The notes: generated from the sequence alone by a model not told the origin. 15,881 nucleotides of DNA from an uncultured Methanomassiliicoccales archaeon (GCA_938004075.1 CALKWP010000121.1:1-15881), one strand, 5' to 3'. Shown: positions 7,588-14,600, numbered from the stretch's first letter. A program made the numbers and translations.

Positions 7588-7750
7588 TTTTTGACCTCGC
7601 AAGTATTACGATCATGCAACCAATGACAGCAATGGAACCGAAAACAGAGAGCCATAGCTTCTGCACTTCCAGGCTAAACGAGATGATGAATAGGACAATC
7701 AGCCCGAGAAGGAAGAATAGAAGTATCTTGACATGCTCCTCGAAATTCAA
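7565..7750 (-). CDS. Small membrane protein, 61 residues, two segments
   Basis: The start is TTG, overlapping the previous stop as TTGA, with a very strong AGGAGGT site 7 bases upstream. Two hydrophobic stretches, about residues 9-27 and 33-50, are separated by a short polar turn (LEVQK). The N-terminus is acidic and the C-terminus polar. I know of no family name. It sits between another membrane protein gene and the HerA-like ATPase gene with overlaps on both sides, so it very probably works with them. Possible roles are a membrane anchor for the ATPase, a pore-forming effector, or a minimal secretion-channel subunit similar in placement to VirB2/VirB3 ahead of VirB4. The sequence does not choose between these. 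Confidence 0.7.
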   Translation of the reverse strand: MNFEEHVKILLFFLLGLIVLFIISFSLEVQKLWLSVFGSIAVIGCMIVILARSKNEIGGTE

Positions 7751-7935
7751 TGTGCATACCTCCTGTAAACCCCGCAGAGAAGGGTTATTACAGCGATTAC
7801 AGAGAAAAAAGGGGCGAGGATGCAGAAGATGACTATGAGCAGGTAGAACGCCTTATTAGGGCACTTTAAAATGCTTTCTCCGAAGTAGGCAAAGACCCTG
7901 TATATCCAATCTAGCACAAACAGAACTTTGCTCAT
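7747..7935 (-). CDS. Small membrane protein, 62 residues
   Basis: I prefer the ATG at 7935, which overlaps the E1-like stop as ATGA and has GCGGAGGA 5 bases upstream; an in-frame start 5 codons earlier is less well placed. Residues 4-16 form an amphipathic or weakly hydrophobic helix. Residues 30-55 form a long hydrophobic stretch, enough for one transmembrane helix, followed by a basic end (YRRY). It has no catalytic motif and I do not recognise the family. Basic residues after the main helix suggest a cytoplasmic C-terminus. Its position between the conjugation enzymes and the HerA-like ATPase suggests that it links this system to the membrane. Confidence 0.68.
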   Translation of the reverse strand: MSKVLFVLDWIYRVFAYFGESILKCPNKAFYLLIVIFCILAPFFSVIAVITLLCGVYRRYAH

Positions 7936-8723
7936 GCAATTCCTCCGCAAATCTTACAATCAGCCCTCTTTTTCAGAAGGTAGGGCGTTGATTCTGCATC
8001 CAGGTTGAATAGATAGTAGTTCCAGACAAGGTCCTTGCCCAGGGTAAGCCAGACAGTTGCAAACACAGCTATGCCGATTGCGATGGTGTGAATGTAAATC
8101 ACAGACGGGTCGATGCACTGATTTCTGATAGAGTCGGGCTCATATTGAGTTGAGCAGTTGTAGCATGGACCATCTTTTATCTGGACAGACACATATCCGT
8201 TCAGGGAAGTATCTGACACTGCTGAGAAGATTACTGGGATTCCATGTTTCAGCCCAAATTCTGAAACAGCGTGCCTGGTCTGCTCATTGTCAACCAAGCA
8301 GGCAATCAGGTTTAGGTCAGTGAAAGCGCCAGGATATGTTTGCAGAAGGTCCTGGAAATCCAAAGCATAGGCTTCAAGCAATGTTTCTGAGGTGCAGATG
8401 TTTTTCAGATTGTCAGATGTTGCCAATGCCTTGTTTTGACCTTTCTGATGCTCGAAAAAAGCCTGCCTGTTAAGGTCGCTTAATTGGATGAAATCAGAAT
8501 CACAGAAGACCAGACGCCCGAATCCCGAACGCGCAAGCTTCTCAAGATAATCTGAACCAAGGCCACCGCAGCCAACAACGCCTATGCTGGCATTGATGAT
8601 TTTGTCCTGGTTCCAGAAAGGAAGGCGCTTCTGCCTGTCATGCACATCATGCTCTCCAAGCTCAGTGACAGCTAGCCCTGACGTCTTAGTCCGTGTTCTC
8701 AATGTGGTACAGTTTGTCTGCAA
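7932..8723 (-). CDS. E1-like (ThiF/MoeB/HesA family) ubiquitin-activating enzyme
   Basis: The start is a TTG at 8723 with GGGGGTGA 6 bases upstream; a GTG at 8645 is an alternative that would trim a poorly conserved end. Numbered from 8723, the Rossmann ATP-binding motif is GCGGLGSD (51-58). DSD follows (75-77), then LNRQ (84-87) supplying the adenylation Arg, and CLVDN (142-146). CYNC (187-190) and CKIC (256-259) are the structural zinc pairs. Cys203, in RNQCIDPS, sits where ThiF and other E1 enzymes carry the thioester cysteine. The set matches a competent adenylating E1 of single-domain size (263 residues), with no fused E2 unlike CBASS Cap2. It overlaps the JAB gene by 38 bases. Expected reaction: ATP-dependent adenylation of the ubiquitin-like C-terminus, then thioester formation. 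Confidence 0.9.
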   Translation of the reverse strand: MQTNCTTLRTRTKTSGLAVTELGEHDVHDRQKRLPFWNQDKIINASIGVVGCGGLGSDYLEKLARSGFGRLVFCDSDFIQLSDLNRQAFFEHQKGQNKALATSDNLKNICTSETLLEAYALDFQDLLQTYPGAFTDLNLIACLVDNEQTRHAVSEFGLKHGIPVIFSAVSDTSLNGYVSVQIKDGPCYNCSTQYEPDSIRNQCIDPSVIYIHTIAIGIAVFATVWLTLGKDLVWNYYLFNLDAESTPYLLKKRADCKICGGIA

Positions 8724-9378
8724 CCTTTGTCACCCCCCTGCCATATATTTCGACCTCGAATTCTTTCTCTGCGCTGAAAAACCGCACATAGCCGTCTCTC
8801 ACAAATATGGCTCCGATTACAGGGTAATTTGCTTCAAGGCTCAGATGGTTTCTCAGATCTATGTTTGATGGAAATGTGCAATCTGGGCCAGCTCCCGGGT
8901 GCATGTGGCATTGGACAAGCATTGCATGATGCCAGTCATCAAGTCCAGAAAGAATATCATTTATTGAGTGGGGGTCGCCCTCAACATAAGATGGATTTCT
9001 GATGCTCATCTCAGGCCTGAGAACCTTTGTTGGCAGAATCGTGTTTGTCTTCTTGTCAATGACGCCTGTGCAATAGCAGAATTTCTCGTCTGGTGTTCCA
9101 TCATCAAGATTGTTGAATATCTCGTCCACAAATATGGAAGAGAAGAGATATCTCGTGACAATTGAGGCATGAGGCATTGTGGCATTTAGCGCGTCCTGGA
9201 TACTGTAGAGATAGAACAGCATTGAATGATACCAATTTGCAACTCCTCTGTTTCCCTTGAGGCACATGGATTGGTGAGCCTTGGCTATTTCATCGATTCG
9301 GCGGGCAGTTTCTGATTTTAATGCTGGGATGTCTCTTTCCAGGTCAGAAGAAACAACAGCTTTCTTCCTGAGTTTCAT
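8686..9378 (-). CDS. JAB/JAMM-family metallopeptidase (deubiquitinase-like)
   Basis: The 230-residue protein begins at an ATG overlapping the previous stop as ATGA, with GGGGGTG just upstream. A helical N-terminal region (1-80) precedes the JAB fold. The zinc and catalytic residues are visible: Glu98 (DEKFCYCTG), His158 and His160 (CHMHPG), Ser171 and Asp174 (PSNID). The spacing between the second His and Ser is 10 residues, longer than the x7 of AMSH-type enzymes but compatible with prokaryotic JAB proteins. Members remove or process ubiquitin-like proteins by zinc-dependent isopeptide or peptide hydrolysis (BilD, Cap3 and eukaryotic deubiquitinases are known relatives). Placed between the ubiquitin-like/E2-like and E1-like genes, it probably trims or removes the modifier encoded by the first gene. 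Confidence 0.88.
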   Translation of the reverse strand: MKLRKKAVVSSDLERDIPALKSETARRIDEIAKAHQSMCLKGNRGVANWYHSMLFYLYSIQDALNATMPHASIVTRYLFSSIFVDEIFNNLDDGTPDEKFCYCTGVIDKKTNTILPTKVLRPEMSIRNPSYVEGDPHSINDILSGLDDWHHAMLVQCHMHPGAGPDCTFPSNIDLRNHLSLEANYPVIGAIFVRDGYVRFFSAEKEFEVEIYGRGVTKVADKLYHIENTD

Positions 9379-10049
9379 AATGCACCCCCTGATTCAGCAA
9401 TGTAGCCCTTTGCTGTCTGGATCATGGATAAGGGGCTGTTCTCTCCTTTTATAAAATGGACAAAATACCAGCCGTCGCGTTGGTGTATAAAACAATGCTG
9501 ATGACGACCCCTGAAATTAGATGGGGATGAGCTGTAGATGAAAAGCCTGTAGCCAGACCAGGATTTTGTCAGATTTGCAGGAAAGTGGTTTCCATTAACA
9601 AAAATCTGGCCTTCATATCCATTTTGGCTCGAGCTCCAACCAAGTTCTGCAAGCTGGGCATCAAGTCCCAGCTGCTCTATTGGTATGGCTTCAATGATCG
9701 GAACGTCGCGAGAAAAATAATCATAAGATGGATATGCTATTGGAATCTTATTGTCCTTTGCATCAGAAAAAGAAAAAAGAGAGGCTATTGCCTCCCTCAA
9801 TCCCCCGAGTGTTGCCTCGGGGCTTGCGTTCACTTTCTCATGGTCTTCGAGTATCCCGAAGATGTCCACGCCCTTGTTCAGTATTTCCCCAGTTGCCCTT
9901 CTCTGAAAAGTGTAGTTGCTGTCTTTTTCGAGTATCTTTGAAACTCTTTTCAGGTCTTCGGGTGACGTTCCTTTCACTATGCCTATGTCCTCTGTCTGTG
10001 GTTTTCCTGTTCCCACAAGGGTCAGGGTTATTGTTTTCTTTTCTTTCAT
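9375..10049 (-). CDS. Ubiquitin-like domain fused to probable E2-like domain
   Basis: This is the first gene of the minus-strand operon, 224 residues. Residues 6-83 read like a beta-grasp ubiquitin-like domain: hairpin TITLTLVG...DIGIVKG, helix SPEDLKRVSKIL, then strands with ATGEIL and VDIFGILEDHEKVN, ending in ATLGG (79-83), similar to the diglycine end of ubiquitin. A linker follows. Residues 125-218 resemble the reduced E2-like folds of prokaryotic conjugation clusters: a helix, GW..., a strand-rich core, then RHQHCFIHQRDGW (182-194). Cys186 is the only cysteine in the protein and is flanked by His183, His185 and His189, so it is the natural thioester candidate. Both assignments come from pattern and neighbourhood (JAB and E1 genes overlap downstream), not from a database match. 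The E2 part is less certain than the ubiquitin-like part. Confidence 0.65.
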   Translation of the reverse strand: MKEKKTITLTLVGTGKPQTEDIGIVKGTSPEDLKRVSKILEKDSNYTFQRRATGEILNKGVDIFGILEDHEKVNASPEATLGGLREAIASLFSFSDAKDNKIPIAYPSYDYFSRDVPIIEAIPIEQLGLDAQLAELGWSSSQNGYEGQIFVNGNHFPANLTKSWSGYRLFIYSSSPSNFRGRHQHCFIHQRDGWYFVHFIKGENSPLSMIQTAKGYIAESGGAL

Positions 10050-10063
10050 ATTTCTTGCCTTCC

Positions 10064-10079
10064 TGAGGTTTTCACCTCA
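10064..10079 (-). promoter_or_regulatory. GAAA-loop hairpin in the leader of the ubiquitin-like operon
   Basis: On the minus strand TGAGGT-GAAA-ACCTCA forms a perfect 6-bp stem capped by a GNRA-type loop. It starts about 15 bases before the ATG at 10049 and its 3' arm runs into AGGAAGG, the likely ribosome-binding site. The 5' arm contains GAGGTGA, itself a ribosome-binding sequence, so the hairpin could modulate initiation. The dyad is certain; the function is inference. Confidence 0.45.
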
Positions 10080-10130
10080 ATCAGATTATCATTATTCAAA
10101 TACAAAAACCGCCCGAAAAAACCCAATTAT

Positions 10131-10160
10131 AGTGAGAATAATGGTGAGAATAACGTTATT
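10131..10160. promoter_or_regulatory. Operator-like tandem repeat and palindrome between divergent genes
   Basis: GTGAGAATAA occurs twice (10132-10141 and 10144-10153) with a 12-bp period. The second copy runs into AATAACGTTATT (10149-10160), a perfect 12-bp palindrome. The cluster sits in the 179-base gap between the AbrB-like gene and the ubiquitin-like operon, which is where a shared regulator would bind. Confidence 0.45.
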
Positions 10161-10228
10161 TTGAGGAGATTATGCTACATGTACTCAGATGATTTATTAC
10201 AGACCTGCGTATATACTTAGTTGATACT

Positions 10229-10396
10229 ATGTCCTTAAAATTAGAGACAAAACTTCAAAGCATAGGTGCGACAGGTACATTGTCAACCAGCATACCAAAA
10301 CCGTTAGTCAAGGCCCTTAACCTGCGCAAAGGAGACATTGTCGCTATGTCTCTTGATGAGAAAAATCGCATAGTAATTGAGAAGCTGGAGGAATAG
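10229..10396 (+). CDS. AbrB/SpoVT-type DNA-binding protein, 55 residues
   Basis: Starting at the ATG at 10229, the protein reads as a swapped-hairpin AbrB/MazE/SpoVT domain: SIGATGTLSTSIPKPLVKAL (11-30) corresponds to the family pattern '..G...g.vt.ip..i...l', followed by NLRKGDIVAMSLDE and RIVIEKL. Length (55) matches single-domain archaeal members, which dimerise to form a basic DNA-binding face. There is no toxin gene next to it: the next feature is a transporter remnant. Divergent from the ubiquitin-like/E1/JAB/HerA operon across an operator-like region, it is a plausible regulator of that operon or of itself. No ribosome-binding site is obvious, and a short or absent leader is possible. 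The family is certain enough; the target is inferred. Confidence 0.85.
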   Translation: MSLKLETKLQSIGATGTLSTSIPKPLVKALNLRKGDIVAMSLDEKNRIVIEKLEE

Positions 10397-10425
10397 ATAA
10401 AATGAACAACGTGAAACCGGAATTA

Positions 10426-10563
10426 TTATATAACCCAAAAGTATTTAAAAATACACGCCACATTGTTGACATGGATTCCTGGGATCAGCCCTGTAATGAT
10501 GCCAGCAATGCAGCCGAGCAATGTGAATACTATTATCGCCAGCAGGAATTCCGGTGTCCCCAA
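10426..10563 (-). pseudogene. N-terminal remnant of a TctA/DUF112-like transporter
   Basis: A 45-codon minus-strand frame starts at a TTG with GGAGAT 7 bases upstream. It is hydrophobic and contains LLGCIAGIITG followed by LIPGIHVNNVA (residues 26-36). This is the glycine-rich signature and PGIHxN motif found at the N-terminus of TctA-like (DUF112) permeases in archaea, which normally run to several hundred residues with many membrane helices. Here the similarity stops right after NNVA and the frame ends nine codons later in AT-rich sequence. The likely cause is truncation by insertion or deletion of neighbouring DNA. I call it from the motif without a database match. If correct, it marks the border between the accessory block on the left and resident chromosome on the right. 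Confidence 0.55.
10441..10454. repeat. 14-bp palindrome at the end of the transporter remnant
   Basis: GTATTT-AA-AAATAC is a perfect inverted repeat. It abuts the position (about 10455-10460) where transporter similarity ends and base composition changes. It could be part of a recombination site or an AT-rich promoter element. Confidence 0.35.
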
Positions 10564-10646
10564 TAACTCTATCTCCGGTCAACAGGAACCTTGAAGGGGA
10601 TAAAAAAGGATTTATCGGCCTTATGTTTATCACGTAATGTGAACGC

Positions 10647-11141
10647 ATGATTGAGAAAATATTGGTGGTCTATTATTCATTCGAGGGCAATACACGGTTC
10701 ATAGCCGAGGCAATCGCCAAGGAGCTCGGAGCCGACATTCAGGAACTGAAACCAGTGAAGGACCTCAAATCCAAGGGGTTCAGCAAATACGTCTGGGGCG
10801 GCCGCCAGGTCATGGCCAGGAAAGAGCCGGAACTGATGCCGCTTGAAAAGAACCCAGATGACTTTGATGTCATATTCGTCGGAACGCCGGTATGGGTCTA
10901 TACATATGCCCCTGCGCTCAGGTCTTTCTTCACCCGGTACCCGTTGAAAGGAAAACGGGTGGGACTGTTCATGTGCCATGGCGGGGGCCCGAAGGAGGCC
11001 ATGGCCAAGCTTGCGGCTGAAGTCAAGGAGTGCGAGGTCATCGGAAAGCTCGACCTGAGGAACGCGCTGGATGAGGACCCGGTGCAGAAGAGGAAGGCAG
11101 CCATGGATTGGGCGAGAGAATGTCTGGAAGATTTGAAATAA
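10647..11141 (+). CDS. Flavodoxin-family protein
   Basis: The 164 residues form a single flavodoxin-like fold. The FMN phosphate-binding loop is YSFEGNT (10-16), the second isoalloxazine-side loop is GTPVWVY (79-85) and the third is CHGGGP (110-115). There is no signal peptide. Members carry electrons at low potential or reduce quinones, and the genomic context does not show the partner. A TATA-like ATTTATC near 10610-10616 would place transcription start close to the ATG, and no clear ribosome-binding site is seen, so a leaderless or short-leader transcript is possible. The gene overlaps the macrodomain gene by 22 bases, so the two are co-expressed. Base composition is GC-richer than in the genes to the left, in line with resident chromosomal DNA. 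Confidence 0.88.
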   Translation: MIEKILVVYYSFEGNTRFIAEAIAKELGADIQELKPVKDLKSKGFSKYVWGGRQVMARKEPELMPLEKNPDDFDVIFVGTPVWVYTYAPALRSFFTRYPLKGKRVGLFMCHGGGPKEAMAKLAAEVKECEVIGKLDLRNALDEDPVQKRKAAMDWARECLEDLK

Positions 11142-11632
11142 TCAGGGGCGACATAACCCAACTAGAGGTGGAAGCCATAGTGAACGCCGCCAACAACACC
11201 CTGCTGGGCGGCGGGGGCGTGGACGGCGCCATCCATGCGGCGGCAGGACCGGGGCTGCTGGAGGAGTGCAGGAAACTGGGCGGGTGTCCCACAGGGGAGG
11301 CGAAGATGACCGGAGGGCACAACCTTCCTGCCAGATGCGTCATCCACACCGTGGGGCCGGTCTGGAGAGGCGGCAATCATGGAGAGGATGAACTGCTGGC
11401 AAGCTGCTATCGCAATTCACTGGAGCTTGCCGCAAAGAGTGGCATCAGAACGATTGCGTTCCCCTCTATAAGCACTGGCGCGTATCGGTTCCCGCTGGAA
11501 AGGGCAGCGGGTATCGCGGTCGCCGAGATCGTGCGTTTTCTTGAAACAGAGTCCGGCATGGAAAAAGTAATCATGGTTTGCTTCAGCGATAGGGCGCTGG
11601 AAACTTACAAAAATGCATTGGATATAAAATAG
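11120..11632 (+). CDS. Macrodomain protein (ADP-ribose / O-acetyl-ADP-ribose hydrolase type)
   Basis: I use the ATG at 11120 (170 residues); a TTG four codons upstream is less likely. The canonical macrodomain motifs are all present: GDIT (10-13), VNAANN (21-26), the glycine loop GGGG with VDGAIH (30-39), AAGP (41-44), and the diphosphate loop STGAYRFP (118-125). Asn22 to Asn26 and Asp35 match the residues used by MacroD/YmdB-like enzymes, which hydrolyse O-acetyl-ADP-ribose and remove mono-ADP-ribose from Asp or Glu. It is a stand-alone cytosolic enzyme. It overlaps the flavodoxin-like gene and ends just before a strong terminator hairpin. A SIR2-like gene lies about 9 kb away, but the distance and base composition argue against a functional pair. 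Confidence 0.93.
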   Translation: MSGRFEIIRGDITQLEVEAIVNAANNTLLGGGGVDGAIHAAAGPGLLEECRKLGGCPTGEAKMTGGHNLPARCVIHTVGPVWRGGNHGEDELLASCYRNSLELAAKSGIRTIAFPSISTGAYRFPLERAAGIAVAEIVRFLETESGMEKVIMVCFSDRALETYKNALDIK

Positions 11633-11639
11633 GAAAGGT

Positions 11640-11657
11640 GGGCGCCCGAAGGCGCCC
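11640..11657. terminator. GC-rich hairpin between convergent genes
   Basis: GGGCGCC-CGAA-GGCGCCC is a perfect 7-bp stem; AAAG before and CTTT after extend the symmetry. It lies between the convergent ends of the macrodomain gene and the subtilase gene and can serve both strands. Confidence 0.75.
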
Positions 11658-11665
11658 TTTCTCGC

Positions 11666-14600
11666 TTAAGGCGCAACAACCCATGTCGCGTCTGCTGTGA
11701 CGCGCACCCAGTACGCGTTTCCGTGGGACATGGTCACGAGCGATTTGTCGGTGTAGTCCACGAAGTACGGCGATGCGGCATTCCAGATGCTGACCCTGTC
11801 CGCCACACCTGGCAAAGTCACCGATGCGAGCCTGCTGGTCGCGCTCGGGTACCCGACCAGGTTCCAGCCGGTCTTCAGGTAGATATTGGTGTTCGCTGCC
11901 GGGTTGGCAACATAGCTGCTCAGGGTTAGCTGCTGGTCACCGCCGTTAGCGGTTATCCAGAGCCACACGCCCATCGTGTTGTTGATGTTGGTCAATGTGT
12001 TTGCAGTGCCGCCCACTCTGTAGGTCAGCCACTTCTTCGCGACATTGTCCCAGGCCTTGGCGACCGTCCAGGTCGTCAGCCCGTCGCCTGCCGCGGCATC
12101 ATTCAGAACCGTGTTGATCGCGCCGCTGAGGCCCGATGGATAGGAAACGAATACCCAGCTATTTGCGCTCTTGCCCGTGAGGCTAATCGCGTACGGGGGC
12201 GTGATTATGACCCCGGGCTCCGGCACTGCATTGGTGTTGGCATCTATGTTCCCTGCGCTATCCACGGCTCGAACGACATAGTACCAGATTATCCCGTCGG
12301 GCTCGCCCTTGGCCACATCGGTCCATGTCGCTGTTCCGGCCGGGACCGTGTTCACGATGGTGGTCGCGTCCCAGGGGCCGCCGGAGCTGCTTGAACGGTG
12401 TATGTTGTAATGCGTGATGTCGTTTGCGCCTGCGCCGTCATCGCCCGATTTCGTCCAGTTGAGCCAGTTGTCTGCGGTCACGCTTCCTCCCGAGGATGTC
12501 ATGAGGACGCTGTCAACAAACCAGTAATCAAGTTGATACGAATTGCGGTCCACGACCCATGCAACATACAGCGAGGACGAACCCGCGCCTTCGGCCGTCG
12601 ATATGGGTTCGGTTATAAGGGAGGCTACCAGGTTGGTGGTTCGGTCTACCAGGGACCAGCCAGTATCGGCCCAGGTTACTGCATCACTGCTTGTCTGAAC
12701 TTTCACAGTCACGCCGGTGCCGTATGCGTCATACATTGTCCTGAACTGCAGGTCAAGTTGCGTCCTTCCCGTTGTGTCGAATGGCCCGCAGTAAAGCCGT
12801 GATGTCCCGGTGCCGCTGGAGCCGTACATGAACCTTGCCTCGGGGGATGTGCCTCCTGCGTTGGCTGTGGCAACCTGGGACCATGTGCCTGTTGTCCCGG
12901 TGGATGAGACCTGCCAACCGGTCGGCGGGACCGCGTTTGAGAATGGCTCGTCTATCCATGTAGTGGTGGCTGAACCGAACCAATCAACCGAGAGTCCGGA
13001 TGCGGATGAGATCTGGCCGTCAACGATGGCGGTGTCGGTCACGACCGCCGCGCTCCCTGTGCCGTCGTCGGCGTCATTGTAAGTTGCTGTTAGGACATCC
13101 GCTGCGCTCACCCACAGGACGCCCGCGGAGTTGGTTGCCGATATCGTCTTGGTGCCCCGGAATATGCCGGTGTCGCCGCCTGTCTCGGTCAGAAGGACCG
13201 ATTCGCCAGCCGGTTCCGCATTGCTCTTCAAGTTGATTGTCGTGGTCTGAACCAGAGTGTTCGTGTTCAGGTCCGCGTCCTTGACCTCAACCTGGACGGT
13301 GGCTTCCCTCTGGTACCGAGGGAATTCGATATCAATGGTACCCTGGGACGTGACATCGATCGCATTGTAAATCACAAGGGCGTAATCCTGATCGTTGGCG
13401 CCATCATTGTCACAGTCGCCAACAATGTTGAAGCCGCTTATCCTGATCGTGTACAAGCCAGTCTGGAGGCCTGTGTTCGGAATGTAGACGCATTCAACAT
13501 TGTTCCTGTCGTCATTGCCGTCGGAGTTCGTGTCGAACGTGGCTATCGGGTTCGTGGCCTGGGGAGTGTAACCGGCGGAGAAAGCGTTGCCGCGGTATTC
13601 CTGGCCCAGCGGGGCGAACACCTGCACGCGAAGGTCGTTGATCAATGCCACCGCTGCCCCATCCAGAGCGTATCGGTCTGTCCAGACAACCGTGAATTTC
13701 ATGGGCTTGGTGTTGTCAATGTATGAGACCTTGTATTCATGGTATGCACCGGTGGTCAATTCAGCCGGGGCGTCCATGAAATAGAAATAGTCCGGATTAT
13801 CTGATATCGTGTTCAGCATCATCCTTCCCCAGCCCTCGTTCTGGTTGGGTATGTCAGCGGTTCCGATGTCCTTGGCAGTGTTGATGAGAATGGCCTTGGT
13901 CATTGCCGGGGTGGGGGTGGCTCCTTGGGTGTCCTGGTACCATTGGTTCACTGCTGCAGCGCCGCCTGCCGCGGTCGGGCAGGACTGCGATGTGCCTGTG
14001 CACCATTCGTATCTGTTGTCGGCGGAATACAAGCCAAACAAGTTGCCAGCCGGGGCGTTGGGCGAGTGGGTTGACAGGGTGTTCTGGCCCGGTGTGAGTA
14101 TATCGGGCTTAATCCTGTTATCGTCGGTCCAGCCCCTGGAGCTGCTGGCATACATCGCATCCGGGTTGTTGGAGTTGCCGTATGTGTTGCCGTAGGATGT
14201 GCCATCTGGCGCATAGTTCTGGACCCCTCCCACTGTGATGACGTTCTTGGCATTTCCCGGGCTGCCTATGGTGTTTGTCCCGGAGCCGGAGTTGCCCGCG
14301 GACACCAGCACGGATAGCTGCTGGTTTCCCGCTGCTGTGCTGGCATCCCTCACGCGCATGTCGTAATTGGAGTCGCTGTCTATGTAGTCGCCGCCTGTGG
14401 CCGCCCCCCAGGAGTTGGAAGAGACCCTAGCGCCACCGGAATAGCTGCGGACAAGTATGTCCCCGTCATCTGTCGGGCCGATGAACGCGCCTGCGTCGCT
14501 GAATATCTTCACGCCGTAAAGATTGGCATCATAGGCTATCCCCATGCCGACATAGTATGGGCCGAAGCCCGCATATGTCGTTCCTGTCCCCGCATATCCG

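Noticed and set aside
519..7602. SIR2 plus HerA as a Nezha-type (SIR2-HerA) defence system
   Set aside because: The SIR2-like and HerA-like genes lie on opposite strands more than 3 kb apart, with unrelated genes between them, and each has its own tight partners. They do not form one operon.
9375..9400. C-terminal SGGAL of the ubiquitin-like/E2-like protein as a second processing site
   Set aside because: These codons double as the GGGGGTG ribosome-binding site of the JAB gene, which explains the Gly-Gly pair, and the residues lie at the end of the E2-like half.
10229..10396. Antitoxin half of a MazE/VapB-type toxin-antitoxin pair
   Set aside because: No MazF, PIN or other toxin gene follows. 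The next frame is a transporter remnant on the other strand.
10445..10648. 67-codon minus-strand frame overlapping the flavodoxin start
   Set aside because: It has no domain and lies out of frame over the transporter remnant, whose PGIHxN motif makes the other frame the meaningful one.
519..11632. SIR2-like and macrodomain genes as a functional ADP-ribose pair
   Set aside because: They are about 9 kb apart, and the macrodomain gene is paired with a flavodoxin gene in DNA of different base composition.
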